64,000 nucleotides of DNA from Elusimicrobiota bacterium (GCA_016218545.1 JACRDQ010000036.1:62001-126000); one strand, 5' to 3'. Positions 1-8,799 are shown, counted from the stretch's first letter. The notes: generated by a model from the sequence alone, not told the origin. Program-made: numbers and translations.

Positions 1-1
1 C

Positions 2-1747
2 ACTCCCGAGACCCTCTCGGCCCGCATCCGGACCCAGGAGCACTGGATCTACCCCAAGGCCGTGGCCCTCTACTGCGACAACCGCGTGCAGACGGACGAC
101 TCGGGCGCGAAGATCCTGCCGTCCGCAAGCGAACGCACCCCGCGCGTGCGACGGGCCCTGCTCTCGGCCGCGGACAAGAGGGGCCTCGTCGAGTTCGCCA
201 AGGCCCTCGAGGACATGGGCGTCGAGATCGTCTCCACCTCGGGCACGGCCAAGCTCCTGCAGGAGTCGGGCGTGCTGACCCGGCCCATCGACACCCTGAC
301 GGGCTTCCCCGAGATCCTCTCCGGCCGCGTGAAGACCCTCCACCCCAGCGTGCACGGCGGCATCCTCTTCCGGCGCCAGGACCCCGAGCAGGCGCGGGAG
401 GCCGAGCTCATGGGCATCGAGCCCATCGACCTCGTGGCCGTCAACCTCTACCCCTTCGCCCAGACCGTGGCCCGGCTCCCCTCTCCCTGGGCGCTGGAGG
501 CCGTCGAGCAGATCGACATCGGAGGCGTGGCCCTCATCAGGGCCGCGGCCAAGAACTTCGAGCACGTGGCCGTGCTGGTCTCCCCCACCGACTACTCCGC
601 GGTGATCGGCGAGATGGAGACCGGGCAGGGCCAGCTGAGCCCGGAGACGCGGCGGAGGCTCGCCCTGGCCGCCTTCCGCCACACCTCGGAATACGACGCC
701 ATGATCTCCAAGGCCTGGCAGCGGACCCTAGAGCCCGTGGCCGCCTCGCCCTCGGGAGCGTCCCTGCCCCAGGCCGAGCCTCAAGCCCCGGCCCCGGCTC
801 CCCAGGCCTTCCCGGACACCCTCACCATCACGCTCAACAAGGCCCAGGACCTCCGCTACGGGGAGAACCCCCACCAGAAAGCCGCGCTCTACAGCCGCGA
901 CCCGGCGCCCAAGTGGCGCCAGCTCCACGGCAAGGAGCTCTCCTACAACAACCTCCTCGACGCCAGCGCCGCCTGGGAAGCCGTCTCCGAGTTCGAGGAG
1001 CCGGCGGCGGTCGTGGTCAAGCACCTCTCTCCCTGCGGCGCCGCCGTGGCCAAGGTCCCGGCCGACGCCCTGGCCAAGGCCTGGGCATGCGACCCTCTCT
1101 CGGCCTTCGGCGGGATCCTGGCCTTGAACCGGCCTCTGCCGGCCGAGGCCGCGGCCAGCCTCGCCGGCCGCTTCCTCGAAGTGGTCATCGCCCCGGGATT
1201 CGACGAGGAAGCCCTGGCCATCCTGCGCAAGAAGCCGAACCTCAGGCTCATCCTCAGGCAGGACCCTCCTTCCCACGCGCCGGTCCTGCGCTCCATCGGC
1301 GCCGAGGTCCTGGCAGCGGAGCCGGACCACATGACCTTCGCAAGCGCGCTCAAGGCCGTGACCAAGCGCCGCCCGTCCAAGGAGGAGGAAGAGGCCCTGC
1401 GCTTCGCCTGGATGGCGTGCAAGCACGTCAAGTCCAACGCCATCGTCCTGGCCTCCTTGGACGCCACCGTGGGCATCGGCGGGGGCCTGACCTCGCGCGT
1501 GGACAGCGTCAAGGTCGCGGGCATGAAGTTCCAGGCCTACCTCAAGGACAACCCGAAGCCCAAGGTCCTCGTCCTGGCCTCGGACGGCTTCTTCCCGTTC
1601 CGCGACGGGGTGGACGAGGCGGCCAAGCTCGGCGCGACCGCCGTCATCCAGCCCGGCGGCTCGGTCAAGGACGCCGAGGTCATCGCCGCGGCCGACGAGA
1701 AGGGCCTGGCCATGGTCCTGACCGGCATGAGGCACTTCAGGCACTGA
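2..1747 (+). CDS. purH: PurN-PurH fusion (5' end outside window): GAR transformylase C-terminus joined to AICAR transformylase/IMP cyclohydrolase
   Basis: The open frame runs without a stop from the left edge. Its first about 30 codons ([20 protein letters not shown] onward) look like the C-terminal end of PurN, the folate-dependent GAR transformylase. After a short linker a full PurH follows: the MGS-like IMP cyclohydrolase domain from RALLSAADK (codon at about 152), with [13 protein letters not shown] and [12 protein letters not shown], then the AICAR transformylase domain with [17 protein letters not shown] (family consensus KHxNPCG, so Asn is Ser here) and [14 protein letters not shown]. 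PurH makes IMP from AICAR in two steps in the cytoplasm. A GTG at 62 could start PurH alone, but it lies inside the PurN-like helix and has no clear ribosome site. The PurH call is near certain; the fusion is seen in the frame, but its N-terminal part is outside the window. Confidence 0.93.
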   Translation, partial: TPETLSARIRTQEHWIYPKAVALYCDNRVQTDDSGAKILPSASERTPRVRRALLSAADKRGLVEFAKALEDMGVEIVSTSGTAKLLQESGVLTRPIDTLTGFPEILSGRVKTLHPSVHGGILFRRQDPEQAREAELMGIEPIDLVAVNLYPFAQTVARLPSPWALEAVEQIDIGGVALIRAAAKNFEHVAVLVSPTDYSAVIGEMETGQGQLSPETRRRLALAAFRHTSEYDAMISKAWQRTLEPVAASPSGASLPQAEPQAPAPAPQAFPDTLTITLNKAQDLRYGENPHQKAALYSRDPAPKWRQLHGKELSYNNLLDASAAWEAVSEFEEPAAVVVKHLSPCGAAVAKVPADALAKAWACDPLSAFGGILALNRPLPAEAAASLAGRFLEVVIAPGFDEEALAILRKKPNLRLILRQDPPSHAPVLRSIGAEVLAAEPDHMTFASALKAVTKRRPSKEEEEALRFAWMACKHVKSNAIVLASLDATVGIGGGLTSRVDSVKVAGMKFQAYLKDNPKPKVLVLASDGFFPFRDGVDEAAKLGATAVIQPGGSVKDAEVIAAADEKGLAMVLTGMRHFRH

Positions 1748-1749
1748 CC

Positions 1750-1962
1750 ATGGGCTGGAAAGGCGTGGCCGGGACCCTGGGCATCGTGCTCATGAGCTTC
1801 CAGAACAACGCCAAGGCCATCCCTGCCTGGGTGCTCGTCTTCGTCTCCCTCTTCATGACCGCCGCGGTCTACATCTGCGTGCGGGCCTGGCTCAAGTCCC
1901 GGCAGGAGAATCTCGAGGCAGGCCCTGGCCGCAGGCCTGGCCATGGACGAGACCAGCCCTGA
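1750..1962 (+). CDS. Small membrane protein, unknown function
   Basis: A 70-residue ORF begins two bases after the purH stop, so it is probably translated in the same operon. It holds one clear membrane span (about residues 26-45, [19 protein letters not shown]) and perhaps a weak one at the N-terminus, then a charged tail. No family is recognised. The ATG at 1750 is the only start consistent with the spacing. The tail ([13 protein letters not shown]) looks low in information, so the last residues may not be conserved. Confidence 0.5.
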   Translation: MGWKGVAGTLGIVLMSFQNNAKAIPAWVLVFVSLFMTAAVYICVRAWLKSRQENLEAGPGRRPGHGRDQP

Positions 1963-1974
1963 GCGCGCCTCAGC

Positions 1975-2904
1975 CTAGTTCGACCGATACGACGACACGC
2001 GGTCCGTGCGCCGGGCCAGCTCGCTCGTATACCTGAGCCCGAGCGTGTCCCGATGCTGGACGATCCACTCGCTCAGCTTGGTCTTGCCCAGCGCTGGAGC
2101 ATCCACATACAGCCGGCCCTCCATCAGGCCCTGGATCTCCTCTTGGGTCACCACCACGTCGTCGACCAGCATGCCCACGAGCGCGCACGCCCAGTAGCCG
2201 AGGACAGGCGGGACTCCGATGACCAGGCGCTTCAACCCCAAGGCGTTCCTGACCGTTTCTACGAGTCCGCGATAGGTGAACGTCTCGGGACCGATGGCAT
2301 TGACGATCTCCGAACCGCTGCCGAGGACCTTCTCCACCGCCGCGGAAGCCAGGTCATCGACATGGATCGGCTGCAGCCTGTAGTCTCCCGAACCGAATAC
2401 CCCGAAGACCGGGAATCGCCGGAGCGCCCATGCCATGTTGTTGACGAGGACGTCCTCTTTTCCGAAGAGCACCGTCGGACGCAGGACGCAGTAGGACAAG
2501 CCCAGGGAGGCAAGCTCGGCTTCGAGCTCCGCCTTGCCCCGGAAGTACGGCAGAGCGGAGTCGATATCCGGGTTCGTGATGCTGACATGCACGATGCGGC
2601 GGACACCCGCTTCCTTGGCCGCCTTGAACAGGACCTTCGTGTTCTCGACCGCGGCTCGGTGAGTGAAGAGCCTGTGGTCGAACCGCACCCAGTACGTGTT
2701 GATCAGGCCGTCGACCCCTGCCAGGGAAGCCCTGAGACGGTCGGGCTGGTCGAAATCGAATGGGAAGGCCTGGACCCTGCCCCCGAAGGGATTCTCCCTC
2801 CGCAGGGAATTGGTCGGCGTGATCACGCCGTGTCCCGCGTCAAGCAGGCGCTTGGCGATGTATCGGCCCGAGTATCCGAATGCTCCGGTGACCGCGATCT
2901 TCAT
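1975..2904 (-). CDS. Atypical short-chain dehydrogenase / NAD(P)-binding protein (NmrA/NDUFA9-like)
   Basis: The 309-residue protein opens with an N-terminal Rossmann motif (VTGAFGYSGRYIAKRLLDAG, a GxxGxxG variant). It continues like complex-I-NDUFA9-like and NmrA-like SDRs: HVSITNPDIDSALPYFRGKA, where Tyr and the spaced Lys occupy the usual active-site region, then VLRPTVLFG and a late GSGDYRLQPIHVDDLA segment. Such proteins bind NAD(P)H and act as reductases, epimerases or redox sensors; the substrate cannot be told. It points toward purH (convergent) and stands alone. The ATG at 2904 is preceded by a weak AAAGG. Confidence 0.8.
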   Translation of the reverse strand: MKIAVTGAFGYSGRYIAKRLLDAGHGVITPTNSLRRENPFGGRVQAFPFDFDQPDRLRASLAGVDGLINTYWVRFDHRLFTHRAAVENTKVLFKAAKEAGVRRIVHVSITNPDIDSALPYFRGKAELEAELASLGLSYCVLRPTVLFGKEDVLVNNMAWALRRFPVFGVFGSGDYRLQPIHVDDLASAAVEKVLGSGSEIVNAIGPETFTYRGLVETVRNALGLKRLVIGVPPVLGYWACALVGMLVDDVVVTQEEIQGLMEGRLYVDAPALGKTKLSEWIVQHRDTLGLRYTSELARRTDRVSSYRSN

Positions 2905-3035
2905 CCTTTGGTATGCCGCGCTTCCGCGGAAGAACCGCCTACCGACGTATCTCGACCTCCGTCAATCCGGGACGAGGTTGTCTCCTTGCGGCCCCGCGAG
3001 CGCGCGTTGTTTGGCGCGTTCCGCTCCAGCGCATG

Positions 3036-3830
3036 TCAGATCTCCTTCTTCCTGGCAATATGCAAGACAGTCAGATAGGGCCGGGTCACTTCCCCGCCAT
3101 ATTGACTGTCTATCAAGTCGCCGATTGCGGCGAAGAGTCGCGTCCTCTGTTCATCGGCGAGGGCGCGATGGTCCGAATATGTATTAAGCAATCTCAGATA
3201 GTCATCTCGACAGAAGAGTCTCGCCCAGGCATAGACTCGAATGGAGGCGGGCCCAAATAGACCGGTTTCGGCTATATGGGCTTGTGTCAAAGGAATGGCT
3301 TCCTCGGGAGTCGGCCCTTCGATCGTATCCCGCCATTCTGGAACGAATTTCCGATACACCGTTTGCACTTCGTGGAAGAACCCCGTGTATGGAAGCGGAT
3401 GCAGATTCGACAACAACGCCACGCTCCCCACCTTCCCGAGCACCCTTGCCGCTTTCGGATAGCCGATCTCGGGGGGAACCCAATGAAAGGCCGATGCTGA
3501 CATGACGAGGTCAAACGTTTTCCCCGCGGGCCTCCAATCTTCAAACGACTTGCACAAGACTTGCACATTCGGGTATTTACGGCAATTTCGGGCCGCACGG
3601 GCGGCGAGTTCTTGCCCGACATCAAGGCATGTCATGGAGAAACCCCGTCGAGCAAAGGCAATCGTGGCTTGTCCTGTACCACAACCGATCTCCAGTATTC
3701 GGCCGGTCTCCGGCAGGGCAGCCATGGATATGACGTCCTCCACCGATTCTGCCGGATAGCCAGGACGGACTTGGTCATAATCCGCGGCGATCTTGTCGAA
3801 AGTGGTGCGGCGAGAATATTCTGGTGCCAT
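3036..3830 (-). CDS. Class I SAM-dependent methyltransferase
   Basis: The 264-residue protein has the SAM-binding glycine loop ILEIGCGTGQATIAFARRG near residue 43, the acidic post-II residue in CLDVGQELA and the FDLVMSASAFHWVP motif, as in the Methyltransf_11/25 group. The substrate is unknown. By eye the base composition is lower in GC than its neighbours, which suggests recent acquisition. It lies in the same direction as the SDR gene but is separated by 131 bases, so an operon is not obvious. Confidence 0.85.
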   Translation of the reverse strand: MAPEYSRRTTFDKIAADYDQVRPGYPAESVEDVISMAALPETGRILEIGCGTGQATIAFARRGFSMTCLDVGQELAARAARNCRKYPNVQVLCKSFEDWRPAGKTFDLVMSASAFHWVPPEIGYPKAARVLGKVGSVALLSNLHPLPYTGFFHEVQTVYRKFVPEWRDTIEGPTPEEAIPLTQAHIAETGLFGPASIRVYAWARLFCRDDYLRLLNTYSDHRALADEQRTRLFAAIGDLIDSQYGGEVTRPYLTVLHIARKKEI

Positions 3831-4027
3831 TCGTCCTGGATGTCAGGTTGACAAGAAATATGCGGATGAATTCTGGCAGCCTAGCACTGCTGGACGCAAG
3901 GGAAAACACATTCTCATAGGGAACGTTGTCGGGCCGGAATCGAACTAGAGTATACCAGGCCCTAGGGGCCGTGCCAATAGAGCTCCGGCTTTGCCGGCCG
4001 CAAGCTTGCTACAATCTCACACCTCCT

Positions 4028-5086
4028 ATGAAAATCGGAATGCTGGGCCTGCAGGCCGCAGGAAAGAAGACGCTCTTTGCGCTCCTCACCGGGACGACGC
4101 CCTCCTCCTCCGCCCCTGCCTCGGGACTGCCCGGGGTGTTCAAGGTCCGCGATTCCAGGGTCGACGAGCTGAGCAAGCTCTACTCCCCTGAGAAGACCAT
4201 CTACGCGCAGACGGACCTGCTCCTCCTGCCGGACGTGGAGAAGACCGAGGGCAAGGCTCCCTGGCTCAACGACGTGCGCCTGCTCGACGGGCTGGCCTTG
4301 GTCATCCGCTCCTTCCCCGACGAGACGGTCTTCCACCCCATGGGCTCGGTGGACCCCTTGCGGGACGCCCAGCTCTTCATCTCGGAGCTGCTCTTCGCGG
4401 ACCTCCTCCTCCTGGAGAAGCGCAAGGAGAAGCTCTCGGACGAGCTCAAGCGCAGCAGGAGCGCGGAGAAGGAGAAGGAGCTCGAGCTCATCGGTCGGCT
4501 GGCGAAGGTCGTGGAGACCGGCGGCGGCGTGGCCGGCGCGGGCCTGGTCGACTCGGAGCGGCGCCTCATCTCCCACTACCAGTTCCTCACGGACAAGCCC
4601 CTGGTCGCGGTCGTCAACGCGGCTCACGGCTCGGACGTCTCCGCCGTGGAGAAGGGCCTGGCCGCCTTCTACGGCGGCCGCATCAAGGCCGTGGCCTGCG
4701 ACCTCAAGCTGGAAGGCGAGATCGCGGCCATGACGGACCCGGCCGAGAGGAAGGAGTTCCTCGAGGGCATGGGCATCAAGGAGCCGGCCGTGGCGCGGCT
4801 GACCCGGGTGCTCTACGACGCCATGGGCCTGATGTCTTTCTTCACCACGGGCAAGGACGAGGTGCGGGCCTGGACCGTGCGCAAGGGCTCCACCGCGCCC
4901 CAGGCCGCGCGCGCCATCCACACGGACCTCGAGAAGGGCTTCATCCGCGCCGAGGTCATGAAATACGGCGACCTCATCGCGCTCGGCAGCGAGGACGCGG
5001 TGTCCAAGGCGGGCAAGGCGGGCTTGAAGGGCAAGGACTACGTGGTGGAGGAAGGCGACATCCTCCACATCCGGGCCGCCAACTAG
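4028..5086 (+). CDS. Divergent YchF/Obg-family NTPase-like protein with TGS domain
   Basis: The 352-residue protein follows the layout of YchF (OLA1): an N-terminal G domain, a helical insert (LLLLEKRKEKLSDELKRS), then a C-terminal TGS-like part (VRAWTVRKGSTAPQAARAIH ... DIIxx-type end VVEEGDILHIRAAN). The nucleotide motifs are worn: the P-loop reads GLQAAGKKTLF where YchF has GKST, and the NMxE specificity motif reads NAAHG. YchF itself is an ATPase bound to ribosomes; this copy may bind poorly or do another job. The ATG at 4028 was chosen because the homology starts there (MKIGMLGLQAAGKKT). A TACAAT -10 box at 4010-4015 leaves a very short leader. An upstream in-frame ATG at 3926 gives a sequence with no homology. 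Confidence 0.78.
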   Translation: MKIGMLGLQAAGKKTLFALLTGTTPSSSAPASGLPGVFKVRDSRVDELSKLYSPEKTIYAQTDLLLLPDVEKTEGKAPWLNDVRLLDGLALVIRSFPDETVFHPMGSVDPLRDAQLFISELLFADLLLLEKRKEKLSDELKRSRSAEKEKELELIGRLAKVVETGGGVAGAGLVDSERRLISHYQFLTDKPLVAVVNAAHGSDVSAVEKGLAAFYGGRIKAVACDLKLEGEIAAMTDPAERKEFLEGMGIKEPAVARLTRVLYDAMGLMSFFTTGKDEVRAWTVRKGSTAPQAARAIHTDLEKGFIRAEVMKYGDLIALGSEDAVSKAGKAGLKGKDYVVEEGDILHIRAAN

Positions 5087-6756
5087 TCAGCCGGACTGCT
5101 CGAAGCGAGCGCCCCCATGATCTCCTGGGTTGCCGCGTGTCCATGGCTGGGCCAGACGAAGACGCGCTCGACCCTGGGGTCCGCGGTCCCGCCCACGGCC
5201 AGGGAGAGGCCCCCGGGCGCGGCCTTGGTCATGTTGAGGTCCTCCACGCGGGAGCCGAAGAAGTGGTCGCCGACCATCAAGATCCTGTCTCCGGGGACCG
5301 GGGCGGAGGACACGCGCTCCGAGAGCCTCACGGCCAGGCCCCATAGGGCTTTGGGCAGCCTCCGGACGATCTTCCTCAAGCGCGTCCAGTGGTCGAGGCT
5401 CCCCATCAGCAGGCCGATGCCCAGGGACTTGTCGTACTTGCTGACCACGACGAAGGACGGCCTGCTGGGGTTGCGGGCCACGCGGCCCGAGACAGCGGCG
5501 GGCTTGATGCCGCGCTTGGAGAGCTCCATCTCGAGCAGGGCCGCGGCGGCGCCGACCTCCTCAGGGCTCGTGCCCACGGGCAGGAATAGGGAGAAGGAGT
5601 AGTCCGTGAGCTCGCCCACCCGCTCGACCAGGGCTTCGCCGTAGCGGGCCTTGACGATCCGTCCCGCCTCGGCGATGCCCCGACGCTCAGCCTCGGTCCA
5701 GGTGGGCTCGACGCTCACGAGCCGGGCCGAGCCCTTGCGGTCGAACACGAGCACGCGGGCTCCGCGGCTGGCCCCCAGCACCAGCCCGGCCTTCTGCTCG
5801 GGTGAGAGCGTGCTCAAGGACTCGAGCACGGTCTTGCCGACGATGTCGTCGGGCCGGTCGGAGCGCGCGGTCAAGATCATGGTCCGGACTCCGGCGTCGG
5901 ACACGGCCTTGAGCGCCGCCGCGGTCCTGGCCGAGGCTTGGCGCTGGTTGCGCTCGAGGGTGTCGTCGTAGTCGAAGACCGCGGCCGCGGGCTTGTCCTT
6001 GGAGAGGGATTTGAGTATCTCAGCCGCGTGCCTGGCTGAGACCGGAGGAAGGCTCGTGACCTCGCCCAACCCAGCCAGGGCCTGGAGAGCCTTGCGGCTG
6101 ACCTCGTAGTCCACGGCGCCTGCCTCGGGATCGGCCCTGCCGAAGGCCCGGAGCACGGCCTTGGCCTCGTCGGTCTTGAGCCCCGCGATGGCTTGGACGG
6201 CGCTCGCGCGCTCGGCAAAGGGGAGGGACCGGTCATGACTTGAAGCTTCGAGCTCCGCCAGGGACTTGCCTGAAGCCCCTTGGGTGCGGCTTGGGGCCAG
6301 GGTCGCGAGCGTTCCGGAGAAGCTCGGGCCCTCAGTGACGGAGACCGCGTCATGTTCGTCGGAGGAAGCGGAGGCTCCCTCGTAGACCTTGTCGATGACA
6401 GACTTGGCGCCAGCCTCATCCCGGGCTTGGGCGAGCTCAGCGACCCCGGTCTTCAAGCTCCCAAGAGCGGATGGCGCCTCGGCAACAGGCTCTGGGGCAG
6501 CTTGGGGCTCGACCTTGATATCAGGGGCCGCCGCACCCAGAGAAAGCCCTGAGATGCCCGGAGACAGGGCCGGTCCGGAGACCTGGAACTGCGTTGAGAA
6601 GACCGGGACCACGGGAACGCCGGTCCTCAAAGAGGAGCTGTTCGCCGGAAGCCCTGCCTGGGAACGGAGCACGGCAGCCGAAGCATGGCCCAAGACCGAG
6701 AAAAGGATGATGCCGGCGAACGAACTCCTGGCAGCAGAGGCCAGCCAACGCTTCAT
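5083..6756 (-). CDS. Exported HAD-superfamily phosphatase-like protein with HEAT-like middle
   Basis: The protein is 557 residues from the chosen start. Residues 1-28 (MKRWLASAARSSFAGIILFS...) form a signal peptide. A proline/alanine-rich linker follows, then a short HEAT-like helical stretch (AERASAVQAIAGLKTDEAKA), then a HAD domain with motif I FDYDDTL near residue 258, motif II TARS and motif IV VGDHFFGSRVED near residue 494. It is therefore probably a secreted or periplasmic phosphohydrolase of unknown substrate. The start at 6756 rather than 6777 is preferred because a TATCCT box sits seven bases upstream and the signal peptide then begins properly. The gene end overlaps the YchF-like gene end by four bases (convergent). 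Confidence 0.72.
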   Translation of the reverse strand: MKRWLASAARSSFAGIILFSVLGHASAAVLRSQAGLPANSSSLRTGVPVVPVFSTQFQVSGPALSPGISGLSLGAAAPDIKVEPQAAPEPVAEAPSALGSLKTGVAELAQARDEAGAKSVIDKVYEGASASSDEHDAVSVTEGPSFSGTLATLAPSRTQGASGKSLAELEASSHDRSLPFAERASAVQAIAGLKTDEAKAVLRAFGRADPEAGAVDYEVSRKALQALAGLGEVTSLPPVSARHAAEILKSLSKDKPAAAVFDYDDTLERNQRQASARTAAALKAVSDAGVRTMILTARSDRPDDIVGKTVLESLSTLSPEQKAGLVLGASRGARVLVFDRKGSARLVSVEPTWTEAERRGIAEAGRIVKARYGEALVERVGELTDYSFSLFLPVGTSPEEVGAAAALLEMELSKRGIKPAAVSGRVARNPSRPSFVVVSKYDKSLGIGLLMGSLDHWTRLRKIVRRLPKALWGLAVRLSERVSSAPVPGDRILMVGDHFFGSRVEDLNMTKAAPGGLSLAVGGTADPRVERVFVWPSHGHAATQEIMGALASSSPAD

Positions 6757-6825
6757 GCTAATAAGGATAACGTTCAAGTGGACGCGGCGTCAGGGCCGAA
6801 TGGGCCATGGGACCGAGCCAATGGG

Positions 6826-6839
6826 CCTAGTGCTCCGAC
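6826..6839. repeat. Left fragment of a split palindromic repeat; contains the left 8-bp target duplication
   Basis: These 14 bases are the outer end of the left arm of a 36-bp perfect inverted repeat. The rest of the arm is at 12309-12330, and the partner arm is at 12441-12476. GCTCCGAC at 6832-6839 recurs at 12301-12308, flanking the transposon, as an IS1-family target duplication would. Confidence 0.85.
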
Positions 6840-6856
6840 GGTAGTGTCTGAATTTG
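6840..6856 (+). repeat. Left terminal inverted repeat of the IS1-family transposon
   Basis: GGTAGTGTCTGAATTTG matches the reverse complement of 12284-12300 at all 17 positions. A further partial motif (ACTTGAGCGGTCTTG, 6859-6873) recurs in related form near 8170-8227 ahead of the transposase and may be a transposase-binding or promoter-linked repeat. Confidence 0.9.
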
Positions 6857-6870
6857 CTACTTGAGCGGTC

Positions 6871-6899
6871 TTGTAATTTCTCCCCGGGCGTGCTAGACT
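6871..6899 (+). promoter_or_regulatory. Promoter for the transposon's first passenger gene
   Basis: TTGTAA at 6871-6876 and TAGACT at 6894-6899 are spaced 17 bases apart. Transcription would start near 6906, exactly at the ATG chosen for the next gene, so a leaderless message is likely. Confidence 0.6.
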
Positions 6900-6905
6900 A
6901 TGGGC

Positions 6906-7190
6906 ATGACAAAGAAGTCCCCAAAGGACATAAACCAGATAGCCCATTTTATAGCAGACCGCGCAGCCAACCCGCCGCCGAAGCTCACTCCGGAAGAAGA
7001 TGAAGCCCGCCTACGATCCGAAGCCGCCAAGATGCTTGGGCGTCTTGGCGGGCTCAGGGGTGGTCCGGCGAGGGCCGAGAAACTAAGCGCTAGGCGTAGA
7101 AAGGATATTGCTAAAGCCGCCATTAAGGAACGCTGGAAGAAGTATCGTGCCGCGTTGGGCATTAGGACTAACAAGGATCAAATCAAATAG
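6906..7190 (+). CDS. Small basic protein, transposon passenger
   Basis: A 94-residue basic protein with the segment MLGRLGGLRGGPARAEKL followed by SARRRKDIAKAAIKERWKKY. Small proteins with such a GGxxGGxARAxxLSxxxRxxIAxxAxxxRW pattern are common on mobile DNA and often sit just before a DUF5343 gene, as here; their role is not known and nucleic-acid binding is only a guess from charge. ATG 6900 touches the -10 box and so would lie outside the transcript; 6906 is preferred. Confidence 0.7.
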   Translation: MTKKSPKDINQIAHFIADRAANPPPKLTPEEDEARLRSEAAKMLGRLGGLRGGPARAEKLSARRRKDIAKAAIKERWKKYRAALGIRTNKDQIK

Positions 7191-7253
7191 TCCTTGACTT
7201 TACCAAAATAATAGTCCATAATAGTCCTGTGGCCCTATGGGCCAGAGGTGATT

Positions 7254-7967
7254 ATGGAAACTCACAGCGAATCGAAGCAGGTAACGCCCGCATATGTGTC
7301 CTATTCGACTTTTTCCAATGCGCTGGCCACCCTGCGAGATCTGAGTCCTCTCCCCACGCATATTGACGCAAGCGTCTTCCCTACCATGTCGGGGAGTAGC
7401 CGGTCCCACTTGATGCCTGCCCTGAGTTTCCTGGGCTTGGTACATCCAGACGGAAGACCCACGGAAGACCTAAAAGGCTTGGTGGCGGGCTCAGAGGAAA
7501 TCCAGAAGAAGACGCTAAGAACAATTCTTGAAAAGAAATATCCAGGAGCAGTCAGGGCGCTGGCTGGAGGCACGCCCATTACTTTAAAAAGAGACTTCGG
7601 CTATGACCCTGCCGATGGAGTCAAGAATAGGTGTATCCGGTTTTTTACGGCGGCTGCCAAAGAATGTGGTCTGTCGATTTCATCTCTTATCCTAAATAAA
7701 TCTGGTGTACGCAGGCCAAAGAAAGCCGGATCAAACAGGAAGGCCACTGCTGAAAGACACCCCCATCGGAACCCGTCCAATCCGGCAACAGGAGAAGTGG
7801 TGCATGGTGGAGAAAGCAATATCCCGGGCCTCAAACAGGTCCCCATTCCGGTCGGCACCTCTTCCGGGTTGGTTCTTTGGTCAATAGGAGTCCCGGCATC
7901 TGGATATGAGTCTTCGGACGTTGAGACATTCCTGGCAGTCGTCAGGACTGCTTTGCTGAACAAGTGA
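7254..7967 (+). CDS. DUF5343-family protein, transposon passenger
   Basis: The 237-residue protein begins TPAYVSYSTFSNALATLRDL and continues with PTMSGSSRSHLMPALSFLGL, the pattern of DUF5343, a family of unknown function with a winged-helix-like N-terminus. The second half is poorly conserved and ends in VETFLAVVRTALLNK. The ATG at 7254 has AGAGGTG just upstream, better than GTG 7248, which overlaps that ribosome site. It is 63 bases downstream of the small basic gene and probably co-transcribed. Low GC compared with the host marks it as part of the mobile DNA. Confidence 0.78.
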   Translation: METHSESKQVTPAYVSYSTFSNALATLRDLSPLPTHIDASVFPTMSGSSRSHLMPALSFLGLVHPDGRPTEDLKGLVAGSEEIQKKTLRTILEKKYPGAVRALAGGTPITLKRDFGYDPADGVKNRCIRFFTAAAKECGLSISSLILNKSGVRRPKKAGSNRKATAERHPHRNPSNPATGEVVHGGESNIPGLKQVPIPVGTSSGLVLWSIGVPASGYESSDVETFLAVVRTALLNK

Positions 7968-8031
7968 ATTGGGAGGTTATCGATGCAGATAATATCATCA
8001 AGGCTAGTTAGGTAGCCGCCCAAAAGGAAAG

Positions 8032-8077
8032 CGCCTAGCTAGAACCAAATCCCTGATCAGGAAATTCTAGCTAGGCG
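8032..8077. repeat. 13-bp perfect inverted repeat with an inner palindrome
   Basis: CGCCTAGCTAGAA (8032-8044) and its complement (8065-8077) enclose a 20-base loop that itself contains the perfect palindrome CCTGATCAGG (8052-8061). It lies between the DUF5343 gene and the transposase. It could be a binding site, a cruciform or an old recombination site; nothing identifies which. Confidence 0.6.
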
Positions 8078-8104
8078 GCCCTAAACGAAAGCACCGTCGA
8101 AGTA

Positions 8105-8144
8105 AGACGCCCGCTGTAGCTTGCTGCGGCGGGTGTCTTTTTTT
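8105..8144 (+). terminator. Intrinsic terminator downstream of the DUF5343 gene
   Basis: A 10-bp stem pairs AGACGCCCGC (8105-8114) with GCGGGTGTCT (8129-8138), including one G-U pair, and runs into a T tract to 8144. It would end the small-gene/DUF5343 transcript and insulate the transposase. Confidence 0.85.
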
Positions 8145-8204
8145 GATTATAGCAGATGAATCGCGACTGTGCAAGACCTGAGCGCTCAAGTATGATATTG
8201 GGTC

Positions 8205-8233
8205 TTGACAATACATGAGCGGTCAAGTAGAAT
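8205..8233 (+). promoter_or_regulatory. Promoter of the IS1-family transposase
   Basis: TTGACA (8205-8210) and TAGAAT (8228-8233) are 17 bases apart. The predicted start near 8240 coincides with the ATG of MNKLTTEK, so the transposase message would be leaderless. Confidence 0.7.
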
Positions 8234-8239
8234 ATGATT

Positions 8240-8799
8240 ATGAACAAGCTGACGACTGAAAAGCAGGTGGCCGTTATCGCGTCACTCGTCGAGGGAAATT
8301 CGATCCGCGCAACGGCCCGCATGACCGGCGTGGACAAGAACACTGTTATGAGTCTCCTGGTCCGGGCCGGGAAGGCTTGCAAGGAGTACCAGGACAAGAC
8401 GTTCGTTGACCTCGGCTGCAAGGTCATCCAATGCGACGAGATTTGGTCCTTCTGCTACGCCAAGGCTAAGAACATCCCGAGTGGGTTTCATGGAGTCGTC
8501 GGGATCGGTGATGTGTGGACCTGGGTAGCCATCGACGCAGAAACCAAACTCGTTCCCCATTGGCACATCGGCTTGCGCAACGCGGCTGACGCCACGGCCT
8601 TTATAAAGGGTCTTGCGCCCCGCCTGGCCAATCGCGTTCAGCTTACCACTGACGGCCACAAGGCTTACGTTCGAGCCGTTGAGAAGGCATTTCGGGGCAA
8701 CATTGATTTCAGCCAGCTTGTGAAGATTTACGGCGAGGGGCCCGGGCCACAGGGCAAATACAGCCCCGGGGAATGCATTGGCACTCGGGAGGAGATAAT
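8240..8799 (+). pseudogene. IS1-family transposase, 5' part (interrupted by IS21)
   Basis: This part encodes an N-terminal helix-turn-helix (SIRATARMTGVDKNTVMSLL) and the first two catalytic acids in IQCDEIWSFCY and LTTDGHKAY. The frame ends at the IS21 target duplication ATAAT (8795-8799). Joining 8799 to 11026 restores one open frame of about 274-276 residues with the expected sequence CIGTREE-IIEGKPKRDN. The gene was therefore intact until the IS21 insertion and has not decayed since. ATG 8240 fits the promoter; ATG 8234 would lie at the -10 edge. Confidence 0.9.

Noticed and set aside
913..1743. Frame overlapping purH upstream of the small membrane protein
   Set aside because: Arg/Gly-rich shadow of purH; only the part from ATG 1750 is plausible.
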